A program made the position numbers and the translations under genes. Below are positions 33,653 through 41,966 of a stretch of DNA of 64,000 bases, one piece after another. This DNA comes from Deltaproteobacteria bacterium (GTDB lineage: Bacteria > Desulfobacterota > Syntrophia > Syntrophales > Smithellaceae): assembly GCA_022710585.1 (NCBI GenBank), contig JAKLGV010000014.1, positions 1-64,000 on the forward strand, in the 5' to 3' direction. Numbering within the stretch: the stretch's first letter is position 1; each line of letters opens with the position of its first letter. The notes beneath the pieces were generated by a model that worked only from the letters and a program-made list of their open reading frames with translations, did not search any database and had not been told where the DNA came from.

Positions 33653-34276
33653 ATGAAAGTATTATTGATCAATGGAAGTCCCCATAAAAAGGGATGCACC
33701 TACACAGCGCTTTGTGAGGTGGAAAAAGAATTGAACAAGAGCAATATTGAAACGGAGATTTTCTACATCGGCAAGAAGCCCCTCAGGGGATGCACGGCCT
33801 GCGGAAAATGCCTGGAACTGGATAAGTGCGTGTTCGATGATGACGCCGTCAATGTTGGTCTTGATAAAGCTAAGAAATCGGATGGTTTTGTTTTCGGATC
33901 TCCCGTCCACTATGCGGGCGCTTCCGGCTTCATCACATCCTTTCTGGATCGTTGCTTTTTTGCGGGCAGTGATTTTTTTGCCTACAAACCGGGCGCGGCC
34001 ATTGTGAGCTGCCGCCGCGGAGGAGCTACCGCCGCCTTTGAACAGCTCAATAAATATTTCACCATTAATAATATGCCGGTTGTTTCCTCCCAGTACTGGA
34101 ATATGGTGCACGGCAACACCCCGGAAGACGTCTTGCAGGATCTGGAAGGCTTGCAGATTATGCGGACGCTGGGCAGAAACATGGCGTGGCTTTTGAAATC
34201 GATCGCAGCGGGCAAAAAAGCCGGCATCGCGCTACCGGAAAAGGAAGAGCGGATCCGGACCAATTTTATCAGATAG
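33653..34276 (+). CDS. Iron-sulfur flavoprotein (Isf-like NAD(P)H:FMN oxidoreductase)
   Basis: This flavodoxin-fold protein of 207 residues has an FMN phosphate loop INGSPHKKGCT at the N terminus. A compact cluster motif C-x2-C-x2-C-x5-C (GCTACGKCLELDKC, about residues 47-60) is typical of the Isf family, which shuttles electrons to or from FMN and a [4Fe-4S] cluster in anaerobes and can reduce O2 or peroxide. A GSPVHYAGASG loop contacts the flavin ring. AAGGAGAAG precedes ATG 33653. Two relatives of the same family occur at 42727 and 52462. The gene stands alone. Confidence 0.85.
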   Translation: MKVLLINGSPHKKGCTYTALCEVEKELNKSNIETEIFYIGKKPLRGCTACGKCLELDKCVFDDDAVNVGLDKAKKSDGFVFGSPVHYAGASGFITSFLDRCFFAGSDFFAYKPGAAIVSCRRGGATAAFEQLNKYFTINNMPVVSSQYWNMVHGNTPEDVLQDLEGLQIMRTLGRNMAWLLKSIAAGKKAGIALPEKEERIRTNFIR

Positions 34277-34417
34277 TCGGCGCATGGTTACCGGGTTTGT
34301 GCTCAAGTTTTTCCGTTTAAGGCCTTGAAACATCGGTACAGTTTTGGTATGCTCCGCGGCACAAAATTGTTCTATGAACAATTTTGCGTTTTTATTTTCA
34401 TATAAAGGGCTTGTCTT

Positions 34418-36538
34418 ATGAATTATTCCCAACGTGTTTTTTGCGGCAAACTTTCGCAGGAGGATGTCGGCCGGACCGTTCAGCTTTGCGGCTGGGTGGA
34501 CGCCTACCGCGATCACGGCGGACTGCTTTTCATTCATCTGCGCGACCGCAGCGGCATTGTGCAGATTGTGTTCAGTCCGGATTTCACGCCTTCCGATGTT
34601 TGTCAGGCCGCAGCAACGCTGCGTCCCGAATACTGCATTACGGTAACGGGAGCGGTCAGAAAAAGAATGGAGGGCACGGAAAATCCCAACATTGAAACGG
34701 GGCAGCTCGAAGTTTTTGTCGATGGCATGACGATTCTGTCCGAATCCGATCCGCTGCCGTTTGTCATTACCGACAAAGCGATGGTTGCCGGAGTGGAAAG
34801 CGCGGGCGGGGAAAACGTATCCGAAGATTTGCGCATGCAGTACCGCTATCTGGATATCCGCCGCCCGGCGATGCAGAATAATTTGCTGCTGCGGCATCGT
34901 ATTTTTCAGGGCGTGCGGCAGTTTCTGGATTCGCGGGGCTTTGTGGAGGTGGAAACGCCCGTCCTGACCGCGAGCACGCCGGAAGGGGCGCGCGATTATC
35001 TCGTGCCCAGTCGTGTCCATCCACAGAATTTTTACGCACTGCCCCAATCGCCGCAGCTCTTCAAACAACTGCTGATGATCGGCGGCCTGGAGCGCTACTT
35101 TCAGCTGGCGCGCTGTTTCCGCGATGAAGACCTGCGCCCCAACCGTCAGCCGGAATTCACACAGCTGGATATCGAAGCGTCTTTTATCGACGAGGAATTT
35201 CTCTACGAACTGATTGAAGAGCTGACAGTAAAGATGTTTGCCGTCGGCGGGATTGAATTAAAACGTCCGTTTGCGCGCATGAGTTACACCGAAGCGATGG
35301 ACACCACCGGTTCCGACCGTCCCGATCTGCGGTTCGGCCTGCGTTTTGTGGATGTGACGGACGCCTTCAAGAGCACCAATTATTCCATTTTCCGCCAGAT
35401 CCTGCAGCGCGGCGGCTGCATCAAGGGCATCAACATCAAGGGCCAATCCGAAAAGCTCAGCAAAAATGTTTTACAGAATGAATACGCGAAAGAAATCGCG
35501 CCGTCGTTCGGCGCCAAGGGCATGACGTGGATGCGCGCCGAAAACGGCAAACTGGAATCCAATATTGTGCAGTTTTTCAGTGAAGCGGAGCTGGACGAGT
35601 TGAAGCGTCGCTTCGATGTTCATGACGGCGATGTGTTAATCATGGTGGCCGATCCGTCCCACAGCATTGTTACATCCGCTCTTGGGCAGTTGCGTCTGCA
35701 TCTGGCCGACCGTCTGGGACTGATTCCGGAAAACAGTTTTTATCCGGTCTGGATTACGGAATTTCCGTTGTTTGAACCGACAGATGAAGGAGGGGTGACC
35801 TCCAGCCACCATCCCTTTACCGCACCGGACCGCACGGATTTCGATCCAAAAAATATCGAAGAGCTTTTATCCCTGAAATCGCGCGCCTATGACCTGGTCA
35901 TGAACGGCGAAGAACTGGGCGGCGGCAGTATCCGTATTAATAATCGTGATGTGCAGCGTAAAATATTTGCCGCTCTTGGTTTGACGGAAGAAGATATGAA
36001 GGAAAAGTTCGGGTTCTTCCTGCGGGCGTTTGACTTCGGCGCGCCGCCGCACGGCGGACTGGCCCTGGGCATGGACCGTACCGTTTCGATGATCCTGCGG
36101 ACGGCTTCCATCCGCGAAGTGATCGCCTTCCCCAAAAACCGCAGCGCGGCCTGTCCATTAACCGGAGCGCCCTCTGCGGTCAAGCGTGAACAGCTCGCCG
36201 AACTGGGGCTTTTGAATCTGGGCGAAAAAGAAGTTTTACCGGGAACGGCTCAAAAGGAAAATTTGCTGGATCGCGTCTCCTGGGTATCGCGTCTGGGCAT
36301 TGCCGAAGAGGAGCGTCCGGTGATGGAAACGATTCTCGAGCAGGCAGATAATCTGGCCGCACTGGTTCAAGATCTGGCCGTTTCCGAAAAGCCGATTCGT
36401 TCCGTGGCCCCGGCAGCCAGCCGCACTCGTCCCGGAGCGAAGGCGCAAAGATCAACATTAGCCACAACGGGCCAACTGCTGAAAAGCGCGCCGGCAGTCA
36501 AAGGCAATTACTTTAAAGTCGCCAATATTATCGAGTAG
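34418..36538 (+). CDS. aspS: Aspartyl-tRNA synthetase fused to GatC
   Basis: This is a 706-residue fusion. Residues 1 to about 590 form a bacterial AspRS: anticodon-binding OB fold (VQLCGWVDAYRDHGG), class II motifs 2 and 3 (FRDEDLRPNRQPEFTQLD; GLALGMDRTVSMIL) and the bacterial GAD insertion. It is expected to be non-discriminating, charging tRNA-Asp and tRNA-Asn with aspartate. From about 611 to the end it matches GatC: LLDRVSWVSRLGIAEEERP near the start and APAVKGNYFKVANIIE at the end. GatC binds GatA/GatB, so the fusion would tether mischarged Asp-tRNA-Asn to the amidotransferase. gatA-like and gatB genes follow in the same operon (14-base gap). Confidence 0.92.
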   Translation: MNYSQRVFCGKLSQEDVGRTVQLCGWVDAYRDHGGLLFIHLRDRSGIVQIVFSPDFTPSDVCQAAATLRPEYCITVTGAVRKRMEGTENPNIETGQLEVFVDGMTILSESDPLPFVITDKAMVAGVESAGGENVSEDLRMQYRYLDIRRPAMQNNLLLRHRIFQGVRQFLDSRGFVEVETPVLTASTPEGARDYLVPSRVHPQNFYALPQSPQLFKQLLMIGGLERYFQLARCFRDEDLRPNRQPEFTQLDIEASFIDEEFLYELIEELTVKMFAVGGIELKRPFARMSYTEAMDTTGSDRPDLRFGLRFVDVTDAFKSTNYSIFRQILQRGGCIKGINIKGQSEKLSKNVLQNEYAKEIAPSFGAKGMTWMRAENGKLESNIVQFFSEAELDELKRRFDVHDGDVLIMVADPSHSIVTSALGQLRLHLADRLGLIPENSFYPVWITEFPLFEPTDEGGVTSSHHPFTAPDRTDFDPKNIEELLSLKSRAYDLVMNGEELGGGSIRINNRDVQRKIFAALGLTEEDMKEKFGFFLRAFDFGAPPHGGLALGMDRTVSMILRTASIREVIAFPKNRSAACPLTGAPSAVKREQLAELGLLNLGEKEVLPGTAQKENLLDRVSWVSRLGIAEEERPVMETILEQADNLAALVQDLAVSEKPIRSVAPAASRTRPGAKAQRSTLATTGQLLKSAPAVKGNYFKVANIIE

Positions 36539-36552
36539 AGGGAGACATCCTG

Positions 36553-37749
36553 ATGGATTCAATTTTTTTCTATCGTAATTCTGAAAAATCAAACGACTCA
36601 GGCAAGGGTGCTTTGCAGAAACTGAAGGTGGCTGTTCAACCTAACATCTCTGTGAAAGGCTGGCCCACAGAAGCCGGATCCGCAGCGCTGGCGGATTTTA
36701 AAGCCCTGGAGGACGCGGTTGTTGCGGAAAGGCTTTCGGGACAGGGCGCAAATATCGTTGGTTCCGTCAAGATGAGCGAATTCGGTTTCGGACTCAAAGG
36801 AAGTCAAGCCGGATGCGCACTGGCCGAAAAATCCGCTGACGCCGAATTGATGCTGGACGTGGCAGGAGAAGCCCGTCTGGCCGCAGCGCGCGCGGGTGTG
36901 TACGGTTTTAAGCCCAGCTACGGTCTGATTTCGCGCATCGGCCTTGTCGGTCTGATTCCATCCATGGAAACCTGCGGCATTCTGGCTCATAATATAAAAT
37001 CCATTCGGGATATTCTTCAAACGATAGCCGGGCATGATGAACGGGATTTTTCACTTCCCGACGAAAAGATGCCTGATTTTTCATCGCAAAAAATTGATCC
37101 GAAGAAAACGACACTCGGCATTATTGAAGAAGTTTTAAAAGACCTGCCTTCCGGCAAGCGCAAAGTATTGGAAAAGGAACTTGAAGACCTGAAAAAAGCA
37201 GGGTTTGTCATCAAGGAGTTGTCTTTCCCTGATTATTCTCAGTTTATGCTGATCCATCAAATTGTCGGGTCGGTCGAGGCTTCGTCGTGCACGGGACGTT
37301 ATGATTCGGTGCGCTATGGTCGTCGTGCTCCGGGCGCCAAAAACTGGAACGAGATGTATCTTCAATCGCGCGGCGCGGCTTTCGGAACGCTTTTAAAGAG
37401 CTATCTGTTTCAGGGAGCGTTTTTCCAGTTTGAACGGTACAACGCCTATGAAGATGCCTGTCGTCTTCGCGCGCAGCTCGTATCCGAAATGCAGAAACTT
37501 TCAGCGAAGGCGGACTTTCTGGTTTTCCCAACACATAATCCTGCCGCATCCGGAACGGTTGATTCGCTTGCTGATCTGTATGAACAATTTGTTTATACCG
37601 CGTTTGCCAATGTTACCGGTCAGCCCGCACTGCATATTCCTTCCACGGTCGACGCAGGATTTCAGATTGCTGCAAAAAGGCTTGATGACGGGCGTTTGCT
37701 TGATTTGGGCGACTATCTGCTGAGCCATCGTCACGGAGGTAAATCATAA
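36553..37749 (+). CDS. GatA-like protein lacking the amidase catalytic triad
   Basis: This 398-residue relative of amidotransferase subunit A (usual length about 480-490) lies between aspS-gatC and gatB. Homology is clear at KGWPTEAG, NIVGSVKMSEFGFG and GFKPSYGLISRIGLV. The amidase signature is gone, however: the catalytic Lys of AIKDN is Gln29 in AVQPN, the glycine/serine-rich GGSSGGS block is deleted, and the DTGGSIRQ region reads DVAGEARL without the nucleophile serine. The N-terminal 50-60 residues are also missing. It should not hydrolyse glutamine, so it may act as a scaffold, with ammonia supplied otherwise. The frame is intact and shares one base with the gatB start (TAATG), which argues against simple decay. 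Confidence 0.85.
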   Translation: MDSIFFYRNSEKSNDSGKGALQKLKVAVQPNISVKGWPTEAGSAALADFKALEDAVVAERLSGQGANIVGSVKMSEFGFGLKGSQAGCALAEKSADAELMLDVAGEARLAAARAGVYGFKPSYGLISRIGLVGLIPSMETCGILAHNIKSIRDILQTIAGHDERDFSLPDEKMPDFSSQKIDPKKTTLGIIEEVLKDLPSGKRKVLEKELEDLKKAGFVIKELSFPDYSQFMLIHQIVGSVEASSCTGRYDSVRYGRRAPGAKNWNEMYLQSRGAAFGTLLKSYLFQGAFFQFERYNAYEDACRLRAQLVSEMQKLSAKADFLVFPTHNPAASGTVDSLADLYEQFVYTAFANVTGQPALHIPSTVDAGFQIAAKRLDDGRLLDLGDYLLSHRHGGKS

Positions 37750-39176
37750 TGGAATTTGAAGCGGTCATTGGATTGGAAATTCATGTCGAGCTCAACAGCG
37801 CGACCAAATTATTCTGTGATTGTCCCAACAATCCCGGCGATGAACCCAACATCAACACCTGTCCCGTCTGTCTCTGGTTTCCGGGTGAAGTTCCCCGTTT
37901 GAGCCGGGCAGCGCTGGAAAAGGCGGCGCTTTTATGTCTGGGTTTCAACGCTGAACTGCAACCGCGAAGCGCGTTTGATCAGAAGGTGTATTATTATCCT
38001 GATCTGCCCAAGGGCTATCAGCTTTCCCAGGCGCATCTGCCTCTGTCGCGGGGCGGATGGATTGACATCGCCGATGAAGACGGGACACCGAAAAGACTGC
38101 GCATCCATCATATTCACATGGAGGAGGATGTTGCCAAGCTCGTGCATGAAATGGAAGGCCGCCTCCCGATCAGCCTGGTGGATTTCAACCGGGCGGGAGC
38201 GCCGCTGGTCGAAATCGTCACCGAGCCTGATTTCCGCTCGCCGCATCACGCGATGGAGTTTCTCAAGGCGCTACGCACCCAGGTGCGCTATGTCGGCTCG
38301 TCCGAATGCAGTATGGAAAACGGGACGATGCGCGTTGACGCCAACATCTCCATTCGTCCGAAGGGCACGAATCAAATGAACACCAAAGTAGAAGTCAAAA
38401 ACATGAATTCCATCCGGCATGTAGGCGACGCCATCGCGCACGAAATCACCCGCCAGAGCATGGCGGTCACGGCAGGAGAGTCTGTTGTGTTACACACGCG
38501 TTTATGGGATCCGGATAAAAAAGTCACGCTGCCGATGCGGGCCAAATTTGAGGGACCGTGTGTCCCCGATCCAATGGTTCCGGAAATTATTTTAACAAAA
38601 CAGGAAATAGAAGATTTGCGGGCGCGGCTTCCGGAAATGCCGGCGGTACGGGCCGAAAGATTTGTTCAGCAATACGGATTTTCTGCCGAAGAAGCGATCT
38701 ATTTAAGTTCCGATCCGGAAGTTGCGGCTTATTTTGAGGCAGTCATTAAAGATGGTGTGGCGCCGCGTACGGCCATGCACTGGCTGACCACACAACTCAT
38801 TCCCGCGGTGAAAGACCGCAGTCAGGAACTTGCTCAAATAAAAGTAACCCCCGCGCGGTTTGCTGCCCTGTTGAAAATGCTGTCAAACGATGAAATTAAC
38901 GCCAACGCGGCTCGCGAAGTACTTGCGCAGCTTTTCGACAGCGATGAACCACCGGAAGCCATTGTCAGCGCCAAAGGCTTCAAGCAGGTTTCCGATCGCG
39001 GCGCGCTGGATGAAATGATCGACAAGGTTTTGGGCGAACAGGCGGCAGCCGTGGCTGATTTTAAGAGCGGTCAGGGCAAGGCGATGGGCTTCCTGATCGG
39101 ACAGGTAATGCAGGCCTCCGGCGGCAAAGCTAATCCGAAAATTATCCGCGAATTGCTGGCCAAGAAGCTTGTGTAA
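37749..39176 (+). CDS. gatB: Asp-tRNA(Asn)/Glu-tRNA(Gln) amidotransferase subunit B
   Basis: This is a complete GatB of 475 residues. The N-terminal kinase/transamidation domain begins EAVIGLEIHVEL and includes the zinc-site cysteines (CDCPNN, then NTCPVC), YYYPDLPKGYQLSQ, and HHIHMEEDVAKL; the C-terminal helical YqeY-like tail ends ELLAKKLV. GatB activates the acyl group of mischarged aspartyl- or glutamyl-tRNA with ATP and amidates it with ammonia. All regions look conserved, in contrast to the partner GatA-like protein. Its ATG overlaps the preceding stop codon, indicating translational coupling. A dispersed repeat starts at its own stop codon. Confidence 0.95.
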   Translation: MEFEAVIGLEIHVELNSATKLFCDCPNNPGDEPNINTCPVCLWFPGEVPRLSRAALEKAALLCLGFNAELQPRSAFDQKVYYYPDLPKGYQLSQAHLPLSRGGWIDIADEDGTPKRLRIHHIHMEEDVAKLVHEMEGRLPISLVDFNRAGAPLVEIVTEPDFRSPHHAMEFLKALRTQVRYVGSSECSMENGTMRVDANISIRPKGTNQMNTKVEVKNMNSIRHVGDAIAHEITRQSMAVTAGESVVLHTRLWDPDKKVTLPMRAKFEGPCVPDPMVPEIILTKQEIEDLRARLPEMPAVRAERFVQQYGFSAEEAIYLSSDPEVAAYFEAVIKDGVAPRTAMHWLTTQLIPAVKDRSQELAQIKVTPARFAALLKMLSNDEINANAAREVLAQLFDSDEPPEAIVSAKGFKQVSDRGALDEMIDKVLGEQAAAVADFKSGQGKAMGFLIGQVMQASGGKANPKIIRELLAKKLV

Positions 39177-39312
39177 TATTACATAAATGCCTTGACAGTA
39201 TGTCATTTCGAGAAATCTTAATCATCATAAAAGCATATAAGATCTCTCCCCAGCAGAGCTGGACTATAGCCGTTGGTCGATATGACAAGGTTTCATTGTA
39301 ACACTACACTAG
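39174..39312. repeat. MITE-like dispersed repeat, copy A
   Basis: It shares with 43505-43629 the blocks TTACATAAAT, ACAGTATGTCATTTCG, GAGAAATCTTAAT, GTTGGTCGATATGACAAGG and TTTCATTGTAACAC. Its ends are TTACA... and ...TGTAACACTACACTA, an imperfect inverted terminal repeat. It has no coding capacity and begins at the gatB stop codon. Confidence 0.75.
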
Positions 39313-39336
39313 AGAAGTAAAAAACGATTAACAAAA

Positions 39337-39385
39337 ATAAAGGCTCAATGAAGGGAAACTCCTTCAGAGAGCCTTTTTCTTTTGC
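39337..39385 (+). terminator. Intrinsic terminator of the aspS-gatB operon
   Basis: AGGCTC (39341-39346) pairs with GAGCCT (39369-39374), with an inner TGAAGG/CCTTCA stem, followed by TTTTCTTTT. Confidence 0.82.
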
Positions 39386-39412
39386 CTGGGATTATTTCAG
39401 ACTGTCTGGCTT

Positions 39413-40246
39413 TTATACAAAGGCGTGAATAAGCTCCGCCGCGACAACCTGATTTTTGTTTTTGATCGTTCTTTTCCCGTCCGTAACATTCGTGACGGTG
39501 CATTTGTTGAACACCGTGCAGTTTCCGGACTTGTCCGGTTTGAAACCGCGGCAGACGCGCAGCACATCAGGCGATATTTCATCGATCAGCACGATTTTCC
39601 CGTCGCCGTATTTCAGCCGTCCCAGTTCAAACTTGCCGTCAATGACGTGAAGCTTTTTGGATGTGAACTCCTGTGAGACAATCCCGGCGATTTTTTTCAC
39701 CAGCTTCACGCTGTCGGCGATTTCTTTTTTCGTCAACGCACCGGTTTCCTCAAGCGCTTCCATGGTAATCAGAATATCGCTGTCGCCTTTGGTCCAGGCC
39801 TCGACAACCTTGTGAAGATTTACGCACGGTTTTACAAACGGATACCGCCGCCAGAAACTTCCGGTCGCGTTATTGCGCCAGGTGAATTCCAGATTCGTCA
39901 GGGGAGCGGATCCGGCAAATTGCGGCGCGGCTTCCTTCATGCTCAGCGGGATGGCCGGTTCCACGATCATTTCGTTGTCGCTGATGGTGTCAATGTAATG
40001 GGTGGCAACGCCCTTTGCCTTCAGCAGTTTGAAAAAATAGGTAGCGAAACGGCAAGCAATGGCGCCTTTTCCGGGAATTTCACCGACCACCACGTCATAG
40101 CCCGGATCGAAAACAACCCTGCCTTTCTCGAGGTAGCCGGTGCCTCTATCCGTAAAAACAAACCGGTACTTTCCCTTGTATTTCCCGCTGGTAATTTTGT
40201 AAACGTCTTTGGATTTGCCGCGATAAACCAGATCTTTCTCCGTCAT
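39413..40246 (-). CDS. purC: Phosphoribosylaminoimidazole-succinocarboxamide synthase (SAICAR synthetase)
   Basis: This purine biosynthesis enzyme of 277 residues uses ATP to join CAIR and aspartate into SAICAR. Recognisable are the opening LVYRGKSKDVYKI, ATYFFKLLKAKGVATHYID, MIVEPAIPLS, and the nucleotide/metal region GKIVLIDEISPDVLR. Length fits the bacterial enzyme, though the C-terminal part after VLRVCRGF is an unusual, Lys-rich extension (NKCTVTNVTDGKRTIKNKNQ). CAGGAGAAAAC precedes ATG 40246. No other pur gene is adjacent. Confidence 0.85.
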   Translation of the reverse strand: MTEKDLVYRGKSKDVYKITSGKYKGKYRFVFTDRGTGYLEKGRVVFDPGYDVVVGEIPGKGAIACRFATYFFKLLKAKGVATHYIDTISDNEMIVEPAIPLSMKEAAPQFAGSAPLTNLEFTWRNNATGSFWRRYPFVKPCVNLHKVVEAWTKGDSDILITMEALEETGALTKKEIADSVKLVKKIAGIVSQEFTSKKLHVIDGKFELGRLKYGDGKIVLIDEISPDVLRVCRGFKPDKSGNCTVFNKCTVTNVTDGKRTIKNKNQVVAAELIHAFV

Positions 40247-40628
40247 TTTTGTTTTCTCCTGAAAATATTTTGGAAATCATCTAAAAGGCGATTGCCTTCC
40301 TGTGTCACGATGAAGAGAGCGATACAATAATTTTTTTCTGAAATCCAGAAAAAGTTATATTCCAATATTTCGTTGACGCTTTTCTATCCACACTTCGTCA
40401 TCTCCGCAAAATCGATTGGATGCTCCCGTCCGGACAGCATGGAAAAGGAGCCTGTTAGCAGCGTTTTTTTGATTTTCAAATTTTCATTTAATGATACAAT
40501 ATTTTCAAAAGCATCAAGGCCGACAAAAAGATCCTATCGATTTTTGAGACAAGGACCATTTGTTCTGGCCGATTATCGTTATAAAAGTCAATGCATTGTT
40601 ATCCAGAAGGGAAGGAGGAACAAAGTCA

Positions 40629-41150
40629 ATGGAAGGTTGGACGGAAGAAGAAATAAGAGATAAAAGTCTGATGGCGCCCTGCGGTCTTTATTGCGGCGCT
40701 TGCGGCGTCTATATTGCGACAAGGGACAAAAATAGAAAATTCATGACAGTTATGGGCAATCTATACGGGACGAAGGTGGAAGACACGCAATGTTATGGCT
40801 GCATGCAGTCCGATCCGCCGAAAAAGCTCTACGGCTATTGCGCCGCGTGTGCGATCAGAAACTGCGTTCGTGAAAAGAAATATTACTCATGTCATCAGTG
40901 TGACCAGTGGCCTTGCAGCATGATAGAAAATTTCGGTCTGGCAACGGGATTGCGGGTCATGAAAAGAACCATTCCGCTGTGGCGGGCCAGGGTGGCCGAA
41001 CTGGGGGATGAGAAAGGAAGTGTGGAATGGGCCAGAGCGGAGTTGGAACGCTATCATTGCCCGGTCTGCGGAAAGCCGCTCTTTAGAGGGGCCAGGCGTT
41101 GCCGTGCCTGTAAAACGGACGTTGCGGAATTCCTTGACGGAAAACTATAA
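40629..41150 (+). CDS. DUF3795-type cysteine-rich protein
   Basis: This cytoplasmic protein of 173 residues has many cysteines: APCGLYCGACGVYIA (about 15-29), CYGCMQ, GYCAACAIRNC, SCHQCDQWPC, and a C-terminal zinc-ribbon-like CPVCGKPLF...RRCRAC. The first part matches DUF3795, a family of probable metal-binding proteins common in anaerobes, and the ending looks like a rubredoxin/zinc-ribbon fold. The function is unknown; an Fe-S or Zn-dependent role is likely. AAGGAGG at about 40612-40618 supports ATG 40629. The preceding 380 bases show no gene. Confidence 0.75.
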   Translation: MEGWTEEEIRDKSLMAPCGLYCGACGVYIATRDKNRKFMTVMGNLYGTKVEDTQCYGCMQSDPPKKLYGYCAACAIRNCVREKKYYSCHQCDQWPCSMIENFGLATGLRVMKRTIPLWRARVAELGDEKGSVEWARAELERYHCPVCGKPLFRGARRCRACKTDVAEFLDGKL

Positions 41151-41205
41151 AACAGTTTTCCGTTCCTAAGAAAACGAAGGACTGTGTCCGATGAATAATA
41201 CCCGA

Positions 41206-41772
41206 TCAGGAATCCTTCAGTTCATACTTGAAATAAAGATGATCATCCCCACCAGTCAGACTCTTGATCATGGTTGCTGCAGATTTCTTTCCGAACACTT
41301 TGATGGCCTGTTTGAAATAACCCATCAGTAATTTTTCGAAGTAAACGTGTTTTATGGGAAATCCGGTAACTTTGACATAAACGACGTTGTTTTCCAACCG
41401 TGCAACAGCCGAACCCCCATCATAATAGGTTGTCCAGAGTTTCGGCAGAACCGTTTCGACGAACAGCTTTAAATCTTTTGTGAGCAGAAATGAATGGTAG
41501 GGGCCTCCCGGCGACAGAGCGTATTTGGCACCCACCATACCAAACATCACATATGATGCATTTTTATCACCATTAAAGCACGCATCAATCAGTTCATCAA
41601 AAAAAACGATAATTTTATCCAAGGGAACAAGGGTAATGGACATGATAATATTGTCTTTGAAATATTTGTCCTTTGCCGCCAGTTTGGCCATAAATTCATT
41701 CCAGCGTTGCTCGCCGAAAGCTTCAAGGACAGTCGCTTTTGTGGTCGTGTAAACGGTACCTTTCACATTCAT
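41206..41772 (-). CDS. Conserved hypothetical protein, paralogue B (V4R/DUF2378-like)
   Basis: This 188-residue paralogue of the 24697-25260 product is similar over the whole length (MNVKG, FMAKLAAKDKYF, KYALSPGGPYHSF, GYFKQAIKVFGKKS, YELKD). It is cytoplasmic without a signal peptide. The gene is monocistronic with its own promoter. A short inverted repeat, CCTGTTGGAACAGG (41783-41796), overlaps the GGAGGG ribosome binding site and could mask it in the mRNA. Function not recognised. The presence of two copies with separate promoters suggests distinct conditions of use. Confidence 0.65.
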   Translation of the reverse strand: MNVKGTVYTTTKATVLEAFGEQRWNEFMAKLAAKDKYFKDNIIMSITLVPLDKIIVFFDELIDACFNGDKNASYVMFGMVGAKYALSPGGPYHSFLLTKDLKLFVETVLPKLWTTYYDGGSAVARLENNVVYVKVTGFPIKHVYFEKLLMGYFKQAIKVFGKKSAATMIKSLTGGDDHLYFKYELKDS

Positions 41773-41782
41773 TTTAATCCCT

Positions 41783-41839
41783 CCTGTTGGAACAGGTGAA
41801 GGTGATATTTAACATACCAACAGGTATCCATCTGTTCAA
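41783..41839 (-). promoter_or_regulatory. Promoter and RBS-overlapping inverted repeat of paralogue B
   Basis: On the minus strand TTGAAC (41839-41834) and TATGTT (41816-41811) are 17 bases apart. CCTGTT-CC-AACAGG (41796-41783) forms a perfect inverted repeat touching the GGAGGG ribosome binding site. A looser AACAG...CTGTT repeat lies within the promoter spacer. Confidence 0.55.
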
Positions 41840-41966
41840 GAATTTTATAGCACATATAAAATTGCCGTGCAATCAAGTCTGGCTGTCATGGAAAAGGAGC
41901 CTTGACAGACGAACTGTCGGATGTTTATATGGTGCCGCAAAAAATAATAGAGCCTCAAAACCATAA

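Noticed and set aside
36553-37749. GatA-like gene as a frameshifted pseudogene
   Set aside because: The reading frame is continuous from a good ribosome binding site to a stop overlapping the gatB start, and homology continues on both sides of the missing block in the same frame.
40247-40628. Possible riboswitch or small gene between purC and the DUF3795 gene
   Set aside because: Only a weak AAGGC/GCCTT repeat was seen; no known aptamer core or coding pattern with a ribosome binding site.
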